From Lachancea kluyveri NRRL Y-12651 (lineage: Eukaryota; Ascomycota; Saccharomycetes; Saccharomycetales; Saccharomycetaceae), in the NCBI GenBank assembly GCA_000149225.2, contig CM000694.1, positions 620,001 through 684,000 on the forward strand: DNA of 64,000 bases, in the 5' to 3' direction. Position numbers and translations under genes: made by a program. Every line of letters starts with the position of its first letter. The stretch's first letter is position 1. Shown here in pieces: positions 9,989 through 19,196 of this stretch. The notes below the pieces were generated by a model. It was not told the origin of the DNA, ran no database searches, and saw only the letters and a program-made list of their open reading frames with translations.

Positions 9989-12900
9989 TCATTTATTGGA
10001 GCGTACTCTGCTTAAATTGTTTAATAATTTGTCATATGTCTCGTCTACCTTGTCCTCATCTTCACCTTCAGACGAAAACTCCTTTGAACCACCATCGGCT
10101 GAGGTCATCGCAGGTATACTACGAACAGTATGGCGGATAGGTTTTGAATCTTTTTGGACTGGACTTGTCGTAGGATCTGAAACTGGGACCGCTGCGGATG
10201 AAGTATTGGGCAAACTAACGACGGCAGGTTCTGAACCCACACTTTTGGACACTGAAGACAGAGGAAGCCCGTAGATATTATCTAATTTAATAGGGTTAAT
10301 ATTAACTTTGTCAATTAATTCCTCCATGGAATCTATACCTTTCGCCTTCATAACTGCCTCCCTCAACTCGGCACCGGAGGGTATTTTTGCAATCAGTCTT
10401 GAGGCAGGTGGCGTGCTTGAAGTCAAGGGCGTGGGAGCAGAAGAAATTGCACGTGTCACTGCAGAGTGAATAGGTTGCTTCAATTGTTGTTGTTGTTGTT
10501 GGTGGTGGCGCTGGTGGCGCTGCTGCTGCTGCTGCTGTTCGCGTGTTGAAGGTGGCGTTGAAAGCATTCTAGAGGCTTGTGGAATTCTATTGCTTTGATG
10601 ATCAGGGTACAGTGACCTCTGTTGTTGGACGAAAAAACCCCATTTATGGAACTCACCTTCTTCTTCTTCCTGTCTTTTACCAACTATCGATGTTTGGGAC
10701 GAGTTCTTCAACAAAATGGGTCTTCCGGTAGTTAAGTCAATAGTTCTGCCAGAATCGGTAGCCATTATGTGAGGTTTTGTCTGCGCAGTTCCTTCTTCAG
10801 TTGCAACGTCGCTATCTTGGGCACCAATTCTCGACAACAATCTTTCGGAATCAATGTGTCTTAGTTCAAAGTTTCCTGAGTCATCAGAGACATCGGTGGA
10901 GGCAGAAGAGGAAACTCCAACGACACCAGTAACTTGTGGAATTGAAGACAAAATTTCCAAAATGTTGGAAAGAGTATTCTCCAAAAATAACAGCCGTAGT
11001 AAATTCTCCTTACCTTGTAAAGATAGTTCTTGTTCGGTTCTCTTATCGAACATATCATCAACGGTTTTTTGAACTTTTCCGTGAACTTTATTGATTTTCT
11101 CCCAATATTTCTTCAACAAATATCGTTTGGTAGCATCTGTTTCAAGAGAGTCCGCACTGTTCAATTTCTCCAAGACGTTTTCTGCAGTTTCTGTGATCAA
11201 AGAACCATCAAACAACAAGTCATCTTGTGAAGTCATTTCATCCAGTTCGAAGTTCTCGTCCATCGATCTTTGTGTATTTCTCATCAGACAAAGAGCAATA
11301 CGAGAACTGATGTCTTCAGGGATGTACTCATAGTTGATATCCAAGTTGGTTAGTTTTTTCGAGTTCCGAACGAAATCGTACACTGTTGCTGAAGAACCTT
11401 TAGTAAACGATTCTTCTGGTTGGTTGAGCATTGACAAATGCAACAATTCTTGGCATTTTGGTAAAATAGTTGAGATCATCGATAGATCCCTGAAGGTGAA
11501 CTCATTGCTGTCGAGGTGCAATCTTTTCAAATTTGGGAAACGTGGTAAATATTTGTTCAAATAGGGGAAGATTTCTGGGAAAATTTTGGGCAAATTGCTC
11601 AAATCCAAGAAATATAGGTTTGGCAATTTAGAAAGAGACCTTAGCAACAGAGCTGCATCGTAAGCGGAGTGTAGGTTCGTACTGTTCAAAGTAAAATATT
11701 GCAAATTTGTGAAATCTAATGAAGTTAGCTTACTAACCAGTATTTTGATTAAAATGGGATCATCCATGCTATTAAAAGAAATATCAACACCTTGAACTTT
11801 ATTCATGCTCATCCAGGGTAATAGAATTTTCAAGTGATCAGCTGTTAATTCAGACTGGGCAACCCCGAGTTTTTTCCTACCGCCTTGTGCTCCAAAAACG
11901 GCCAAAAGGTTGCTAAAATGTTCCAAAGAATGGAATTTTACACCGTTGAGTAAAAGCTCTTCAAGTGGTTTCCCATGGCGCTGTTGTAAAACATCGATGA
12001 ACAATGGCCAATCCATATTGCCCCTATGCAACGATTCGTCCAAATCTGTCTTAATTTTGGTCTGTGAAATGTCTAGTTTAACAATGGACGGGTTGCGCAC
12101 TAAAAACTTGCACAAAAGCTTCCAGCCTTCAAGATCGATAACGACATTCCTTAGACTTAGCTTTTCCAACGTCGAAGAAGCCACCAACGAGCTTATGACA
12201 ATTTTAAACATTTCAGGAGTCAGACTGACGTTATCAAACACAACTGTATGGATAGGAACGATGGCAATAAAATCACAAAAGGACAATATATCGATCAACG
12301 TAGGTCTTGGATTGAGAAACTTCAAAGTTTGCAAAGGTGCAGTCTTATTCTTGACTTGTCTCAACGTCGACGGAATCGGCAAAATCTCACGTAAATGACA
12401 GCACCTAGTGTAAATCATATCCAGGGTCAGGTCGCTATCATCTGTTTCAATCGCATCGTTTTGAAAGTGATTTTCATGCATATGTATAGGTTTGTCTATT
12501 TCCAAGTTTCTTACTTTTTCTTCTTCCGCAGTACTCATTGTGTGTGTTGCAGATGTTGCAGATGTTGCAGTTGCAGTCGCAGTTGCGCCAGTAGTAGCAG
12601 TAGAAGGTGCAGTGTTTCCGGAAGCTGGTGCAGTCGATCTTGCTTTGAAACTGGAAACTTCATGTGCAATACGTTGTGCAGCATAGTGTGCTTCTTGTTG
12701 ATGCTTTTTAGATTCCTTCAAAGCTTTCTTATAGTTGTCTAAGGCAAATTTGTATTCCTTGGAATCCTTATTGTATTCGGAAGACTGCTTGTTCCCAGAA
12801 GCTCCTTGTGTATTGGTAATTCCTATTGAAATCGATGGGATATCACTTAGCATATCATCGGGAACCAAAACATTTCCCCTACGAGGCTTTCTGCTAGGAA

Positions 12901-13627
12901 TCTGCTGTGGAGGATCCATCCCAAACTTATCCACTGCAAAAGTGACTCTCTTTAGTGACAGATCGGACAACTCTTGGATGGGTATGGTCTTCCTATTTGG
13001 ATTCTTATTCAGCACAACGCGTTGATGAGGCGGCAAGTCGTGAATCGGAGCCGTATCCTTAACCTCTGGCGAGGAAGGTTCCTTTAAAAATGTAGTAAGA
13101 TTTGCAGGAGTAGTTGGGACGGCCCGAGCTGCCACAGGCCCATTCGGTTGAGAGATAGAACGGGGTTTAGCCGTATGAGATGGAGGGGTAGGGAGAGGAG
13201 CTGTTGGCTTTTCACTTGCAGAAGATGCGGACTTTTTACCAAACAACGAACTAAATAAAGATTTTTTGGGCTTTTCACCCAGAGAGGAAGATCTTTTCAA
13301 AGGCTGAGAAGCCGACACGGGCTGTACCTTACCAACCAACGAGGAAGACCGCGACCTCGTCGAGGTACTTTGATGATGTGTTTCGTTTTCGGTGGGCTCA
13401 CTTTTCTTAGGCGTTACAATATTACTCCCCTGACCCAAAGAAGAGTCTGAAGTCTGCGCCAAGGGAACCTGCACAGAAGCAGCCTGGGTCGTGGAATCCC
13501 TGGATACTGCCGGTTTCAAAACCGGGCTAGTCGGAGGTTTCGAAACACTGTTCTTCTTTGGTTTATGTTTCTTTCTGCCCTTGTACAACCAGTCAACGTC
13601 GACATCGACGTCTAATGAATTAGGCAT
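9989..13627 (-). CDS. GIP3: Gip3/Her1-family leucine-rich-repeat protein with PP1-binding motif
   Basis: Gip3 and Her1 are S. cerevisiae paralogues of about 1250-1280 residues; Gip3 binds the PP1 phosphatase Glc7. This single 1212-residue copy keeps the layout. Residues 1-330 are Ser/Thr/Pro-rich and disordered, a short charged helix follows, leucine-rich repeats fill about 440-850, a helical segment extends to about 950, and the tail is low complexity. A canonical PP1-docking motif RVTF lies at residues 227-230, followed by a basic patch (RKPRRGNV). The tail contains polyglutamine/His runs coded by CAA/CAG/CAC repeats (about 10480-10545), and an Ala/Thr repeat coded by GCA/ACT/GTT-like triplets lies near 12540-12610. 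These are slippage-prone coding microsatellites. Converges with MCP1 and diverges from ISU1. Confidence 0.92.
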   Translation of the reverse strand: MPNSLDVDVDVDWLYKGRKKHKPKKNSVSKPPTSPVLKPAVSRDSTTQAASVQVPLAQTSDSSLGQGSNIVTPKKSEPTENETHHQSTSTRSRSSSLVGKVQPVSASQPLKRSSSLGEKPKKSLFSSLFGKKSASSASEKPTAPLPTPPSHTAKPRSISQPNGPVAARAVPTTPANLTTFLKEPSSPEVKDTAPIHDLPPHQRVVLNKNPNRKTIPIQELSDLSLKRVTFAVDKFGMDPPQQIPSRKPRRGNVLVPDDMLSDIPSISIGITNTQGASGNKQSSEYNKDSKEYKFALDNYKKALKESKKHQQEAHYAAQRIAHEVSSFKARSTAPASGNTAPSTATTGATATATATSATSATHTMSTAEEEKVRNLEIDKPIHMHENHFQNDAIETDDSDLTLDMIYTRCCHLREILPIPSTLRQVKNKTAPLQTLKFLNPRPTLIDILSFCDFIAIVPIHTVVFDNVSLTPEMFKIVISSLVASSTLEKLSLRNVVIDLEGWKLLCKFLVRNPSIVKLDISQTKIKTDLDESLHRGNMDWPLFIDVLQQRHGKPLEELLLNGVKFHSLEHFSNLLAVFGAQGGRKKLGVAQSELTADHLKILLPWMSMNKVQGVDISFNSMDDPILIKILVSKLTSLDFTNLQYFTLNSTNLHSAYDAALLLRSLSKLPNLYFLDLSNLPKIFPEIFPYLNKYLPRFPNLKRLHLDSNEFTFRDLSMISTILPKCQELLHLSMLNQPEESFTKGSSATVYDFVRNSKKLTNLDINYEYIPEDISSRIALCLMRNTQRSMDENFELDEMTSQDDLLFDGSLITETAENVLEKLNSADSLETDATKRYLLKKYWEKINKVHGKVQKTVDDMFDKRTEQELSLQGKENLLRLLFLENTLSNILEILSSIPQVTGVVGVSSSASTDVSDDSGNFELRHIDSERLLSRIGAQDSDVATEEGTAQTKPHIMATDSGRTIDLTTGRPILLKNSSQTSIVGKRQEEEEGEFHKWGFFVQQQRSLYPDHQSNRIPQASRMLSTPPSTREQQQQQQRHQRHHQQQQQQLKQPIHSAVTRAISSAPTPLTSSTPPASRLIAKIPSGAELREAVMKAKGIDSMEELIDKVNINPIKLDNIYGLPLSSVSKSVGSEPAVVSLPNTSSAAVPVSDPTTSPVQKDSKPIRHTVRSIPAMTSADGGSKEFSSEGEDEDKVDETYDKLLNNLSRVRSNK

Positions 13628-14189
13628 AGCCGCTGAAGTCTATGTGCGAGTAAGTCGGTATATATGTGTGTTAATGTGTCCGTACGCTTTACGCTCGCTG
13701 GGATCCTACAGAGGTAATGGAACGTGCCACTCGGCGTCACTCGTCTTCTCCTTTCTCGGCGCACAACGATTGTCTTCTCCTTTCCTTTCAGATAAGGAAT
13801 TAAATTTGCCACCCGAGGTGAGGAAGCAGTAGCACAAGATGCAGATTTTGAGCGAATTTCTGTTACAGGGAGAGAAGTACGATGGAAAAAGGTTTGTCAA
13901 GGATATGAAAGGATGTAATGGGATTAAACCAAATTGAGCGGTACCCGCTGAGGGGAGGAGAGGAGGAGGGGAAGAAGGAGGAGGAAGGTAATACGTAGTA
14001 CTCTGCTGTTACGTGAATTACAACTACGTGTTCTTCTGGGTGGATTGGAGTATACGGGCCCGTGCGGGGACGAGCGAGTCGGAGAGCCGGGACCACCTGT
14101 GCTCCGTACAATATGATCACGGAAATAGAGCGCTCGTGCCGTTGCTGTTATCACCGGGCGGAAAGAACGGAGGGGCTCATAAGGCTGTG

Positions 14190-14196
14190 TTACCCG
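14190..14196 (+). promoter_or_regulatory. Reb1 site upstream of ISU1
   Basis: TTACCCG, the Reb1 core, 215 bp before the ISU1 ATG. Reb1 sites set nucleosome-free promoters in this family; activity here is inferred. Confidence 0.5.
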
Positions 14197-14322
14197 ACTG
14201 TAGTGAACCAAGCACCCACACATTGGTGCGTCACTCTTCCGTAATCCGGCCACGGATACACCCTAAATTCAAATTTTTCTCACGGTTTGCGCTGCAACTT
14301 TACTAAGTCACGGATTGTATCA

Positions 14323-14330
14323 TATATAAA
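14323..14330 (+). promoter_or_regulatory. TATA box of ISU1
   Basis: TATATAAA, 81 bp upstream of the ATG at 14411. It also argues against an upstream start at the in-frame GTG (14360), which would be only 30 bp away. Confidence 0.6.
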
Positions 14331-14410
14331 AGAGAGACCGACAGAAATAGACCACTAGTGTGCATAGAGATAGTATATCGCATCTCTCGGAAACAAAAAA
14401 CACATCGACA

Positions 14411-14863
14411 ATGTTCAGAAATACTTTTAGATTCTCCGCTCCAGTGACGAGACCTCTTACAAGGAGGCTATATCATCCAAAGGTCATAGACCATTACACC
14501 AACCCACGAAACGTTGGGTCTCTAGACAAAAACTTGACCAATGTCGGCACCGGTCTTGTCGGTGCGCCAGCGTGCGGTGATGTTATGAAGCTACAGATTC
14601 AAGTCAATGATGATACCGGTGTTATAGAAAACGTGAAGTTCAAGACATTTGGTTGTGGCTCGGCTATCGCTTCAAGCTCCTACATGACAGAATTGGTTCG
14701 TGGTAAGACTCTAGACGATGCGGCAAAGATCAGAAATACCGAGATTGCAAGAGAGTTGAGCTTGCCTCCTGTTAAATTGCATTGCAGTATGTTGGCAGAG
14801 GATGCTATCAAGGCTGCTATTAAGGACTACAAGACCAAGAGAAAGACCACCACTTTGAAATGA
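14411..14863 (+). CDS. ISU1: Mitochondrial iron-sulfur cluster scaffold protein
   Basis: Isu1 is the matrix scaffold on which Nfs1-Isd11 and frataxin build [2Fe-2S] clusters before Ssq1-Jac1 release them. The ATG at 14411 gives 150 residues: a basic presequence (MFRNTFRFSAPVTRPLTRRL) and the NifU-like domain. All three cluster-ligand cysteines are present, in APACGDV, FGCGSAIASS and LHCSMLAE, as is the LPPVKLHC segment that carries the Hsp70-binding LPPVK motif. S. cerevisiae has two copies (ISU1, ISU2); this is the only one in the window, sitting between the GIP3/HER1 gene and RPB8 as expected for the unduplicated order. The frame upstream of 14411 lacks an ATG. Confidence 0.97.
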   Translation: MFRNTFRFSAPVTRPLTRRLYHPKVIDHYTNPRNVGSLDKNLTNVGTGLVGAPACGDVMKLQIQVNDDTGVIENVKFKTFGCGSAIASSSYMTELVRGKTLDDAAKIRNTEIARELSLPPVKLHCSMLAEDAIKAAIKDYKTKRKTTTLK

Positions 14864-15842
14864 GTGCAAACGGAGCAAAGGAAAAAAAAATAAGAGTAAC
14901 TACAAGAAAAGAAGGGAAAAGAAAATAATGTCCAAAAAGTGCACTCTACCTTTAGCATCGGGTTGTTCTCATAGTCTTTTTCTTTCATCACCGGTCCCGG
15001 TCGAAGCAAGGCATAAGCAGGTTTAAACTCGCTATACGCATAAGCACTCCATTAGAGTTGTATATAATTATATGTCGTAGTCTACACATTCCAATGGTTT
15101 TTTAATAATAGGTCAGTGTATATATATATATATATATTTTTTTTTTTTGTTATCAGACCATTGTTTCGTCCAAACCCTTATTGACCATTACCTGGCCCTC
15201 ATTTTCGATTCGAGCTTCGCGTATGTTGCTCCTTCACCACAGTCTACAGAGCATTCAATCAACACAGGCAATTCTCTCCCAAACCAATTGGAACGAGATG
15301 CTTATGTGATACACGAAGTTCATGCCAGTAGCGATGAGGTCTGCAGGCGGTACGCGTGACTCACGGTTGGATCCACACCCCCCCACATATCAGTCAACCG
15401 TGATGCCGCATAAAGAAACAAGAGAGAAAAAAAAACACAAAAAAAAAAACACGCATCAACGCAACAAAAGAGGACTCTGGCTGTCGCTTGATACACCGAA
15501 ACCACAACATCCACTATTTCAAACACATTTCAATGGTCTGTCGATAAACCGTTTTATCCATTTCTATGGATCTTGAAAGAGACTTTTGATTTAGAAACCT
15601 CTTGACATTCGTCTATCCCATATCTACCTGAGCGGCTGTGTTTGATGTCACTAGGTACGCCAGACGGCCACAATGATTATGGTCATGATATACGAAGATG
15701 TATCTGACAGAAAATTTTTTTTCAACTGTTGGTCGATGCCTCTCTTTCATCTGGGTTGAAGTGCTAGCCAATAGGCCTGTTTAACATCCGGGAGCAGCCA
15801 TCTTTTAATTGGGATTAAGGGTTATAGATAGAAAAACAAGCA
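14864..15842. other. Intergenic, ISU1 to RPB8
   Basis: 979 bp, long for this window. It holds a (TA)9 plus T-tract, a perfect 9-bp inverted repeat at 15361-15369/15395-15403, and A-rich tracts near 15427-15450. Short open frames (70-84 codons) look like chance. RPB8 transcription presumably starts within the last 150 bp. Confidence 0.5.
15119..15147 (+). repeat. (TA)9 microsatellite followed by T-tract
   Basis: Nine TA units (15119-15136) run into an 11-T tract. Simple repeat in the ISU1 3' flank, possibly part of its AT-rich 3'-end signals. Confidence 0.8.
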
Positions 15843-16277
15843 ATGTCCACAACCTTATTTGACGATATCTTTCAAGTTCAAGAAGTTGATCAAGGCCGGT
15901 ACAACAAAGTTTCTCGTATCGAAGCCACTTCCACTTCCACCGAGCAGTGCAAACTCACTCTGGATATTAACACAGACTTGTTTCCAGTGCACGTTAACGA
16001 CAATTTAACGGTCATGCTAAGCTCTACTTTGAACCTAGATGGTCATGAGGAAAGCAGTGTATCCTGGAGAGCTCCCCAGCCAGGCCAGAGATCATTGGCT
16101 GACGACTACGATTATGTGATGTATGGTACTGCTTATAGATTCGAGGACGTCAACAATAACAAGGACGTTATTGCTGTTTACTACTCATTTGGTGGGCTGT
16201 TGATGCGTTTGGAAGGAAACTACAGGAATCTGAGCAATTTGAAGCAGGAGAATGCCTACTTGCTGGTTCGTCGTTAA
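15843..16277 (+). CDS. RPB8: RNA polymerase I/II/III common subunit Rpb8 (ABC14.5)
   Basis: Rpb8 is shared by all three nuclear RNA polymerases and packs against the largest subunit. The 144-residue product (S. cerevisiae 146) starts [16 protein letters not shown] and ends NAYLLVRR, the conserved C-terminus that completes the OB-fold beta-barrel. The central [20 protein letters not shown] and [16 protein letters not shown] segments are typical of the family. The ATG at 15843 has an A-rich context. No defect seen. Confidence 0.97.
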   Translation: MSTTLFDDIFQVQEVDQGRYNKVSRIEATSTSTEQCKLTLDINTDLFPVHVNDNLTVMLSSTLNLDGHEESSVSWRAPQPGQRSLADDYDYVMYGTAYRFEDVNNNKDVIAVYYSFGGLLMRLEGNYRNLSNLKQENAYLLVRR

Positions 16278-17091
16278 TCGTGAATACGAGACTATGGACT
16301 AGAACGATTAAGTATGTTGCTCTTTTATCCTCTCCACCACCCCTTTTTTTGCACTTCCCTTGACGTTAAATTTGCCTCTGCAACGGAATCTTATGCATAA
16401 ATAAAAGCATCTCCCTCTATCATTTTACATTTAGGTAAGGAAAAGACAAAAGTAAGTAATTGTACAATAAGGAAACATAGAAAAAAAAAAAAAAAAAGAA
16501 AGCTAACATTTACAGTGACCCTCGCATTCCGTAGAAGCAAACCTATATCAAGTAGTATGCAAAAGTTTTTTGCGTTAGGAAGCAAGAGAGATGAAGTTTG
16601 AATAACAACTAGTTATGCACTCAGTAACACTTCCAATCAAGGTTGGGTGAACTCACGTATCAGGTATCTACTATATATACAAGCGCTCTTTTGTACTTTT
16701 CTTTTTTTTTTCTTGCTTTCTTTTAATAGATAGAATCATGTTTCAAAGGTTTTGGGTGTGTGTAAAACTCACTGAAAAAGTAATGGTTTGACGGCATTTA
16801 AAATGTTCAGCAACTCCAGCAACTTCAGCAGTGCAATCAAGCCATGTCCAGCGATATTTGCCGAGGAATGTGTTCTATGATCATACTTTCTGCTGCCTCG
16901 CTGAGCATTTTGTTTTATCTTTAGATTACGTTATTGCGATTTTCATCGAAAAAGAGCTTGAAGTAAGGGCGATCGATTTTTCGAATTTGCTTATAAATAA
17001 GGGAAAGAATAAGTGTCAAATTGCTTTAGATAAATTAGAACAAGGTTGTGACAGAGACTTTCACTTTTGGCGATAGATAGAACAAACCGTC
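16278..17091. other. Intergenic, RPB8 to MTP18-like gene
   Basis: 814 bp. A TATA-like TATATATA near 16671 and a C/T-rich tract (16697-16725) suggest transcription starts around 16730, giving an unusually long leader before the gene at 17092. Short ATG frames within it include a 26-codon one at 16844. No RNA gene was recognised. Confidence 0.45.
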
Positions 17092-17727
17092 ATGCCGGCT
17101 GCGTCGCATCATCTAACTTTATTCAGGAAAGAGGCCGAAAGGGAGATTCCAGACTCTACCGAATCTAATATCCGTTATGCTGCGTACGCCAACAGGTTGA
17201 GAACTATAGCGTTGGCCGCACATCGGTATGTTGCATATACGTCTGACATCGGTGAATCCTTTCGTCCTGTGTTTCCTTCCACTGCTGTCAAACTTGGATA
17301 TGGTATCTCATGGCTTTATATAGTCGGCGACGTCTCGTACGTGGCATGGGTATCCAAGCTACAAAAGGAAGGCCGTTACACGCCAAGTCTAAAACCTTGG
17401 GATAAGTTACCTCCGGTGAACGAAGAGTTAGTTAGAAGTGGTGATTTGGACAGTTTGCCCGATTGGAAGTTGGTAGGATTGGAAAGGGCAATTTTCCAAA
17501 GTGTCGCCTCCATGGGGTTGCCCGCCTTTACTATCCATTCCACTGTAAAGTACTCGGGAAACTGGTTCAACAAGCAATTCCCCAAGAGCGCTGTCTTGAG
17601 AACATGGGGCCCAATCGGATTAGGATTATCTGTGGTGCCAGTATTACCCTATCTTTTCGATAAGCCTATTGAGCACCTCCTGGCCAAAGTTTTCGGTTCG
17701 AATCGTGTACATGATAAACTAGAGTAG
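17092..17727 (+). CDS. MTP18: MTP18/MTFP1-family inner mitochondrial membrane protein
   Basis: MTFP1 (MTP18) of animals is an inner-membrane protein that promotes mitochondrial fission and membrane integrity. This 211-residue product aligns with the human protein over several blocks: YVAYTSDIGESFRPVFPSTAV against the human YANEVGEAFRSLVP segment, then a YGISWLYIVGDV membrane segment, then FQSVASMGLPAFTI against WQALASVAIPGFTI. A last hydrophobic stretch GPIGLGLSVVPVLPYLFDKP matches the C-terminal membrane segment. About three to four membrane segments are visible. I know of no S. cerevisiae orthologue, and no such gene lies between RPB8 and DSC3 there. The stop is 8 bp from that of the convergent DSC3, so 3' UTRs must overlap. 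Role in this yeast is inferred. Confidence 0.86.
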   Translation: MPAASHHLTLFRKEAEREIPDSTESNIRYAAYANRLRTIALAAHRYVAYTSDIGESFRPVFPSTAVKLGYGISWLYIVGDVSYVAWVSKLQKEGRYTPSLKPWDKLPPVNEELVRSGDLDSLPDWKLVGLERAIFQSVASMGLPAFTIHSTVKYSGNWFNKQFPKSAVLRTWGPIGLGLSVVPVLPYLFDKPIEHLLAKVFGSNRVHDKLE

Positions 17728-17735
17728 TTATTTAC

Positions 17736-18497
17736 CTAAAATTGCCGTATAAGACCGAAAAAGAGATTAACTAAAAGACCCGCAACGACGGCCATTTTTT
17801 GCCTCTTTGAAAATAAACCCTCCTGTTTCAGGAGCAGTAAGCTGAAAATACCTAAAAGGCATCCAATTATTAAACCGATAAGTAAATCTCTATTGCGTTT
17901 GTAGTCTGCAATTGGAACAGAGTTGAACTGGTCCTCATCACTGACGCCACTTTCCATCCACTGTTCTTCTAGCTGACGAATATCCCTACCTCCTTGAGAC
18001 TCCTGGACCACATTTTCTAGGTCTCCATACGTTGATCTAAACTGTTCTCTCAGCAATTCAATCTCTTCGTCACTAAACCCAACGGACCTTAGTCTATCGA
18101 ATCCTACCGCCTGTGTAGTCGTACCTTCATTAGATGGCCCTATATCATCCAGGACGTCCTCATTAGCCAATTCCTCTTCAGTAAGATCCTGCCCAACTAT
18201 GCAATGTACATAATACTTTGTATTTTCTGTGTCTTGCTGGAAAAATTGCTGTAGCTCGGAAGCAAAATTCGTATTGGAATTCAAGGGCCGACCTGAGCGG
18301 ATAAACTTCAGTCTTTTGTTGGTAGTGGCTTCCTTGCGCAGTTGCCTACACATGCGCCTTAGCCAATTTGTGTTGATGCTATCCCATGGGAGGTTTGATA
18401 TATCTAGAGTTAAGTCATGGATTGCAACATCTGAAAAACGTACAACTATTGATAGCTGTGACTGTTGAGAACTTGGAATTAGAGGTTCTGAAGACAT
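17736..18497 (-). CDS. DSC3: Golgi Dsc E3 ubiquitin ligase complex subunit 3
   Basis: Dsc3 is a membrane subunit of the Tul1-containing Dsc ubiquitin ligase that works in Golgi/endosome quality control. The ATG at 18497 gives 253 residues; the open frame extends upstream only to a TTG, so MSSEPLIPSS is the true N-terminus. Residues 10-110 form a ubiquitin-like domain (LSIVVRFSDVAIHDLTLDIS). The middle holds a conserved segment FDRLRSVGFSDEEIELLREQ, and two hydrophobic segments close the C-terminus (about 208-226 and 233-250). S. cerevisiae Dsc3 (YOR223W) is somewhat longer and also lies between RPB8 and the ODC gene. Its promoter abuts the snR35 promoter. Confidence 0.9.
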   Translation of the reverse strand: MSSEPLIPSSQQSQLSIVVRFSDVAIHDLTLDISNLPWDSINTNWLRRMCRQLRKEATTNKRLKFIRSGRPLNSNTNFASELQQFFQQDTENTKYYVHCIVGQDLTEEELANEDVLDDIGPSNEGTTTQAVGFDRLRSVGFSDEEIELLREQFRSTYGDLENVVQESQGGRDIRQLEEQWMESGVSDEDQFNSVPIADYKRNRDLLIGLIIGCLLGIFSLLLLKQEGLFSKRQKMAVVAGLLVNLFFGLIRQF

Positions 18498-18612
18498 ATG
18501 TATGAATACTGGACAACGAACCTTGTCACTTCTCGTTTGGATGATTTTCAAATTGTTGATAGGCAGAAGAGCCCTTGTGGGAGATCGTCATAATATTGCT
18601 GGAGATAAAATC

Positions 18613-18619
18613 CGGGTAA
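18613..18619 (-). promoter_or_regulatory. Reb1 site of the snR35/DSC3 divergent promoter
   Basis: CGGGTAA on the + strand (TTACCCG on the other), 24 bp before the snR35 TATA box. Reb1 or Tbf1 sites commonly head independent snoRNA genes in budding yeasts. Confidence 0.55.
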
Positions 18620-18636
18620 CATTATACAGTAAAAAG

Positions 18637-18644
18637 TATATAAA
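18637..18644 (+). promoter_or_regulatory. TATA box of snR35
   Basis: TATATAAA at a suitable distance (about 50-80 bp) before the presumed 5' end of the snoRNA. Confidence 0.55.
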
Positions 18645-18699
18645 CAGACAGAATCTTGGAAGAAAATTTCCCCCTTGATAAAGAGTTTTTCTTGAATAC

Positions 18700-18936
18700 T
18701 TTCCTTCTCTCTCTATCGTGCGGAATCCAGGACTATAAAACCGTGTTGCTTGTGTTATGTTATTCTTATGTGCTCATTAATGTACTACCTACTGTAACAA
18801 CAGGCGTCAAGTCCAGAGGAGAGAAGGATAATTCGTTCATCTTAGCGCTCTTTTGTTTGCCCAGCTTTCGGATATCAGGAGGATTCGTCTTTTTGACATC
18901 TGTTGGGGCAGGCAAGGGCCGGTAGAACGGACATGC
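18700..18936 (+). ncRNA. SNR35: H/ACA snoRNA snR35 (guides 18S pseudouridine 1191)
   Basis: Found by position and by its guide pocket. In S. cerevisiae snR35 lies between ODC2 and DSC3, on the opposite strand to them, as here. The 5' hairpin has guide CCGTGTT (18741-18747), the closing stem GCTTGT/ACAGGC (18748-18753 with 18800-18805) and guide GTCAAG (18806-18811). Against 18S rRNA UUUGAC-UC-AACACGG these pair on both sides, leaving U1191 and the next C unpaired. Hinge box AGAGAA (ANANNA) starts 14 nt after the pocket, at 18820. The 3' hairpin has base stem CGTTC/GAACG (18834-18838 with 18925-18929) and inner stem TGCCC/GGGCA; the ACA box follows at 18931-18933, 3 nt from the 3' end. The 5' end is an estimate, and I could not place the lower stem of the 5' hairpin. 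Confidence 0.85.
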
Positions 18937-18939
18937 TAA

Positions 18940-18959
18940 TTTTTTTTTTTTTTTTTTTT
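18940..18959 (+). repeat. T20 homopolymer after snR35
   Basis: Twenty consecutive T directly after the snR35 3' end; a slippage-prone tract and perhaps part of the termination region. Confidence 0.8.
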
Positions 18960-19196
18960 CGATTCACTTTTATATTAGTATAAAGGTGAGAATGTAGTCT
19001 TGATAGTTTCTTACTATTTCTAGTGTGGGTGAGGTTTAGCAGGCACTTCATCCTCTTTATAAAGGCTACTACGCCCCATTTTACGACATAAATATCTTTA
19101 TCTTTTAGTACATTGATTTCTATCTGATAAAGCGCTGTATAGTAGACAAGAGATGGTAGTGAAGGACAGTTTCCTGCTGTTGCTCAATCATATCAC

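Larger units (their letters stand above)
13628..14410. other. Divergent promoter region GIP3/ISU1
   Basis: 783-bp divergent region, unusually GC-rich around 14040-14170. It holds a Reb1 site, a TATA box, a Tbf1-type ACCCTAA (14260-14266) and GCACCC (14211-14216), a partial match to the iron-responsive Aft1 core. Open frames here on both strands are mutually overlapping and unconvincing. Confidence 0.5.

Noticed and set aside
14360-14410. Upstream extension of ISU1
   Set aside because: It begins with GTG only 30 bp after the TATA box; the ATG at 14411 gives a proper mitochondrial presequence. The same reasoning removes TTG/GTG-led extensions of DSC3, RCN2, RFC1, STE4, RPB10, COX11, RPL5 and the SPO19-like gene.
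15640-15715. C/D snoRNA candidate before RPB8 (TGATG-like and CTGA boxes)
   Set aside because: The C box is imperfect, terminal stems are lacking and no guide to rRNA could be found.
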